Source: Lachnospiraceae bacterium (GTDB lineage Bacteria; Bacillota; Clostridia; Lachnospirales; Lachnospiraceae). From it: 54,220 bases of DNA. Location of the stretch: assembly GCA_015057165.1 (NCBI GenBank), contig SVEY01000005.1, positions 1 through 54,220 on the forward strand. Direction: 5' to 3'. Below are positions 52,382-54,220 of the stretch, in pieces. Each line of letters begins with the position of its first letter. Position 1 is the first letter of the stretch. The position numbers and the translations under genes were made by a program. The notes beneath the pieces are model-generated. The model was not told the origin of the DNA. It ran no database searches and worked only from the letters and a program-made list of their open reading frames with translations.

Positions 52382-54214
52382 ATGCCAATGTATTCTGAAG
52401 AGGTTATTGAAGAAGTTCGTTCTAGGAACGATATTGTAGATGTAATCTCGTCGTATGTACAACTTAAAAAGAGTGGCTCTAATTATTTTGGCTTGTGTCC
52501 TTTTCATAATGAGAATTCACCATCCTTTTCTGTGACTAGAAGTAAGCAGATGTTTTATTGCTTTGGATGTCATATGGGTGGAAATGTATATACATTTCTT
52601 ATGGAATATAACAAATACACATTTCCAGAGGCAGTGGAGGAATTGGCTAATCGGTGCGGTTATGCCCTGCCTAAGCAACCTATGACTAATGCCCAGAAGG
52701 CAAGGCAGACGAAGCGAACAAAGCTTAAGAATATCTATAAGGATGCTGCAAATTACTATTATGCAAGACTTCATTCAAGTGGCGGTAAAGTCGGAATGGA
52801 TTATTTTGCCAAGGCGCGAAATCTAGACGATGATACCATGAAGAATTTTGCCCTTGGATATGCTGATAAGAAATGGGATAGCTTGTATCAATTCCTTAAA
52901 AGCAAAGGATACGAAGAAGAGATTATGAAGGATGCCGGTCTTGTGGTATTTGATGAGAAGAAGGGACCAAGAGATTATTTTATTAATCGAGTGATGTTTC
53001 CGATTCTTGATGCCAATGGTAATCCTATAGCTCTTGGTGGTCGTGTGCTTGACGATTCTAAGCCTAAATATCTTAATTCTCGTGAGAATGAGATATTTGA
53101 GAAGAGAAATACCATATATGGCTTTAATATTGCTAAAAGGACTCGTCGGGACATGTTCATATTGTGTGAAGGATATATGGATGTAATTGCCCTTCACAGA
53201 GCTGGATTTGATAATGCAATTGCAGCTCTTGGAACAGCCCTTACTAAGCAACATGTTAAGAAGCTTAAAGATTCACATAAGAAGATATATATATGCTTTG
53301 ATAGTGATTATGCTGGCGTTGATGCAGCTCTACGAGCAATTGGCATGATGAGACTTCTTGAAGTGGACTGCAAAGTAATAACAATGGAAGAATACAAAGA
53401 CCCTGACGAATATATTAAGGCAAAGGGTGCAGAGGCTTTCGAAGAAAGGATAAAAAATGCTGAGAACAGCTTCCTTTTCGCAATAAGAAAGCGTCGAGAG
53501 GACTTTGATGTTAATGATCCTGAAGAGAATAACAGGTTCTTTCGAAATATGGCAGGGAGAATCATTACTATTCCTACAGAGATTGAAAGGGAGAATTATA
53601 TTGTAGTTCTTGCCGATATGTATAATGTTAGTCCTGATAGCTTAAGAGAGCTTGTTCGTGATGTGTCTAAGAACAAAGATGAACTTAATGCTATACAGGA
53701 GGAAGTGTACAAGGGATATTCTAAGTCTGATTTCTATAACGAAAATGATTCTTCGAAAGTAAGTGCATTTTCCAAGAAGACAGATGCTAAGAATAAGGGT
53801 AAAGAAGGCTTAAAGGAAACGGAAGGTATACTTCTTACCTGGCTTCTAGATGAGCCATCACTATATAATTCAATTAGTAATTATCTAGAACCTTTGGATT
53901 TCTCAGAAGGATTGTATAGAGATATAGCGACGGAGATGTTTACAGCTCTTTCTGAAGATAAAGAGTTTGAACCGGCATCTATAATGTGCGCCTTTGAAGA
54001 TAATGAAGCACATCAGGAGATTGCCAAGATGCTCCATACTAAGATAGAAGGATTAGAAAGTAAGAAGGACAAAGAGACTCTTCTTAAAGAAACTCTAATC
54101 AAACTAAAGAATGAAGGCTTGAATAATGTTGATAAGACCAAGCCTGGAGCAGGAAAAAGGATTAGAAAGATTAAAGAAGATATTAGGAATTTGCGTGATA
54201 TTGACCTCTTGTGA
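52382..54214 (+). CDS. dnaG: DNA primase
   Basis: 610 aa, family length. CHC2 zinc finger near residues 38-65 (GLCPFHNENSPSFSV, FYCFGCHMGGN), primase core with YFINRVMFPILDANGNPIAL and GGRVLDDSKPKYLNS, and TOPRIM domain (FILCEGYMDVIALHRAGFDN, IYICFDSDYAG). The C-terminal part is the helicase-interacting region. It makes RNA primers for replication forks. GAGGTG lies before the ATG. In related genomes rpoD follows, which here would be beyond the window end. Confidence 0.96.
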   Translation: MPMYSEEVIEEVRSRNDIVDVISSYVQLKKSGSNYFGLCPFHNENSPSFSVTRSKQMFYCFGCHMGGNVYTFLMEYNKYTFPEAVEELANRCGYALPKQPMTNAQKARQTKRTKLKNIYKDAANYYYARLHSSGGKVGMDYFAKARNLDDDTMKNFALGYADKKWDSLYQFLKSKGYEEEIMKDAGLVVFDEKKGPRDYFINRVMFPILDANGNPIALGGRVLDDSKPKYLNSRENEIFEKRNTIYGFNIAKRTRRDMFILCEGYMDVIALHRAGFDNAIAALGTALTKQHVKKLKDSHKKIYICFDSDYAGVDAALRAIGMMRLLEVDCKVITMEEYKDPDEYIKAKGAEAFEERIKNAENSFLFAIRKRREDFDVNDPEENNRFFRNMAGRIITIPTEIERENYIVVLADMYNVSPDSLRELVRDVSKNKDELNAIQEEVYKGYSKSDFYNENDSSKVSAFSKKTDAKNKGKEGLKETEGILLTWLLDEPSLYNSISNYLEPLDFSEGLYRDIATEMFTALSEDKEFEPASIMCAFEDNEAHQEIAKMLHTKIEGLESKKDKETLLKETLIKLKNEGLNNVDKTKPGAGKRIRKIKEDIRNLRDIDLL

Positions 54215-54220
54215 CAGGGC

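Overview
The window reads as a chromosomal segment of a motile, low-GC Lachnospiraceae bacterium (Butyrivibrio / Pseudobutyrivibrio / Lachnospira / Roseburia type). This rests on the AT-rich coding style, strong AGGAGG ribosome sites, a dgt-dnaG pair, an arginine cluster with argJ, chemotaxis genes, Rpn-type nucleases with Lachnospiraceae-style repeat tails and a flagellar-type sigma-D promoter. Genus and species cannot be fixed from the sequence alone.

Layout. (1) 1-24936 is bracketed by an inverted repeat of at least 75 bp. Just inside the left copy is a serine recombinase, followed by a helicase with four helicase-associated repeats. (2) 3.2-15.9 kb is a Wzx/Wzy-type exopolysaccharide locus: initiating sugar-phosphate transferase, epimerase, glycosyltransferases, polysaccharide pyruvyl transferase, polymerase, FdtA/FdtB amino-sugar enzymes, flippase, FemAB/GNAT-like protein, a frameshifted acyltransferase carrying a GACA tandem repeat, and a GNAT. 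(3) 16.5-23.8 kb is an unfamiliar cluster of two DUF4062-type proteins, a two-helix membrane protein, a lipoprotein and a probable frameshifted extension of it. It looks like a candidate defence or stress system. (4) 24-31 kb continues as an accessory region with HicAB, a PIN-type toxin-antitoxin pair, two Rpn nucleases, a PLD-like protein beside a frameshifted small gene, transposase debris and several repeats.

(5) From 31.3 kb the window is mostly core genome: an orphan ABC binding lipoprotein, argG divergent from argC-GNAT-argJ-argB-argD with ArgR-like boxes between them, a membrane-anchored carboxylesterase, tRNA-Pro(CGG), a chemotaxis receptor overlapping a hybrid histidine kinase, a polar amino-acid ABC transporter, two Lachnospiraceae coiled-coil proteins behind a sigma-D-like promoter, then dgt and dnaG.

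The most striking signal is a family of five giant quasi-palindromes (34975-35257, 37043-37259, 47140-47451, 50541-50767 in reverse, 50895-51270). Each folds as one long stem capped by two hairpins whose loops are always ANGGAT and TGGAT, while the stems change with compensation. The first hairpin matches the published CsrA/RsmE recognition hairpin (CANGGANG with an ANGGAN hexaloop). The outer arms are locus-specific in sequence yet still complementary; in one copy the arm includes the argC stop codon. I could not find a known family for this element from memory.
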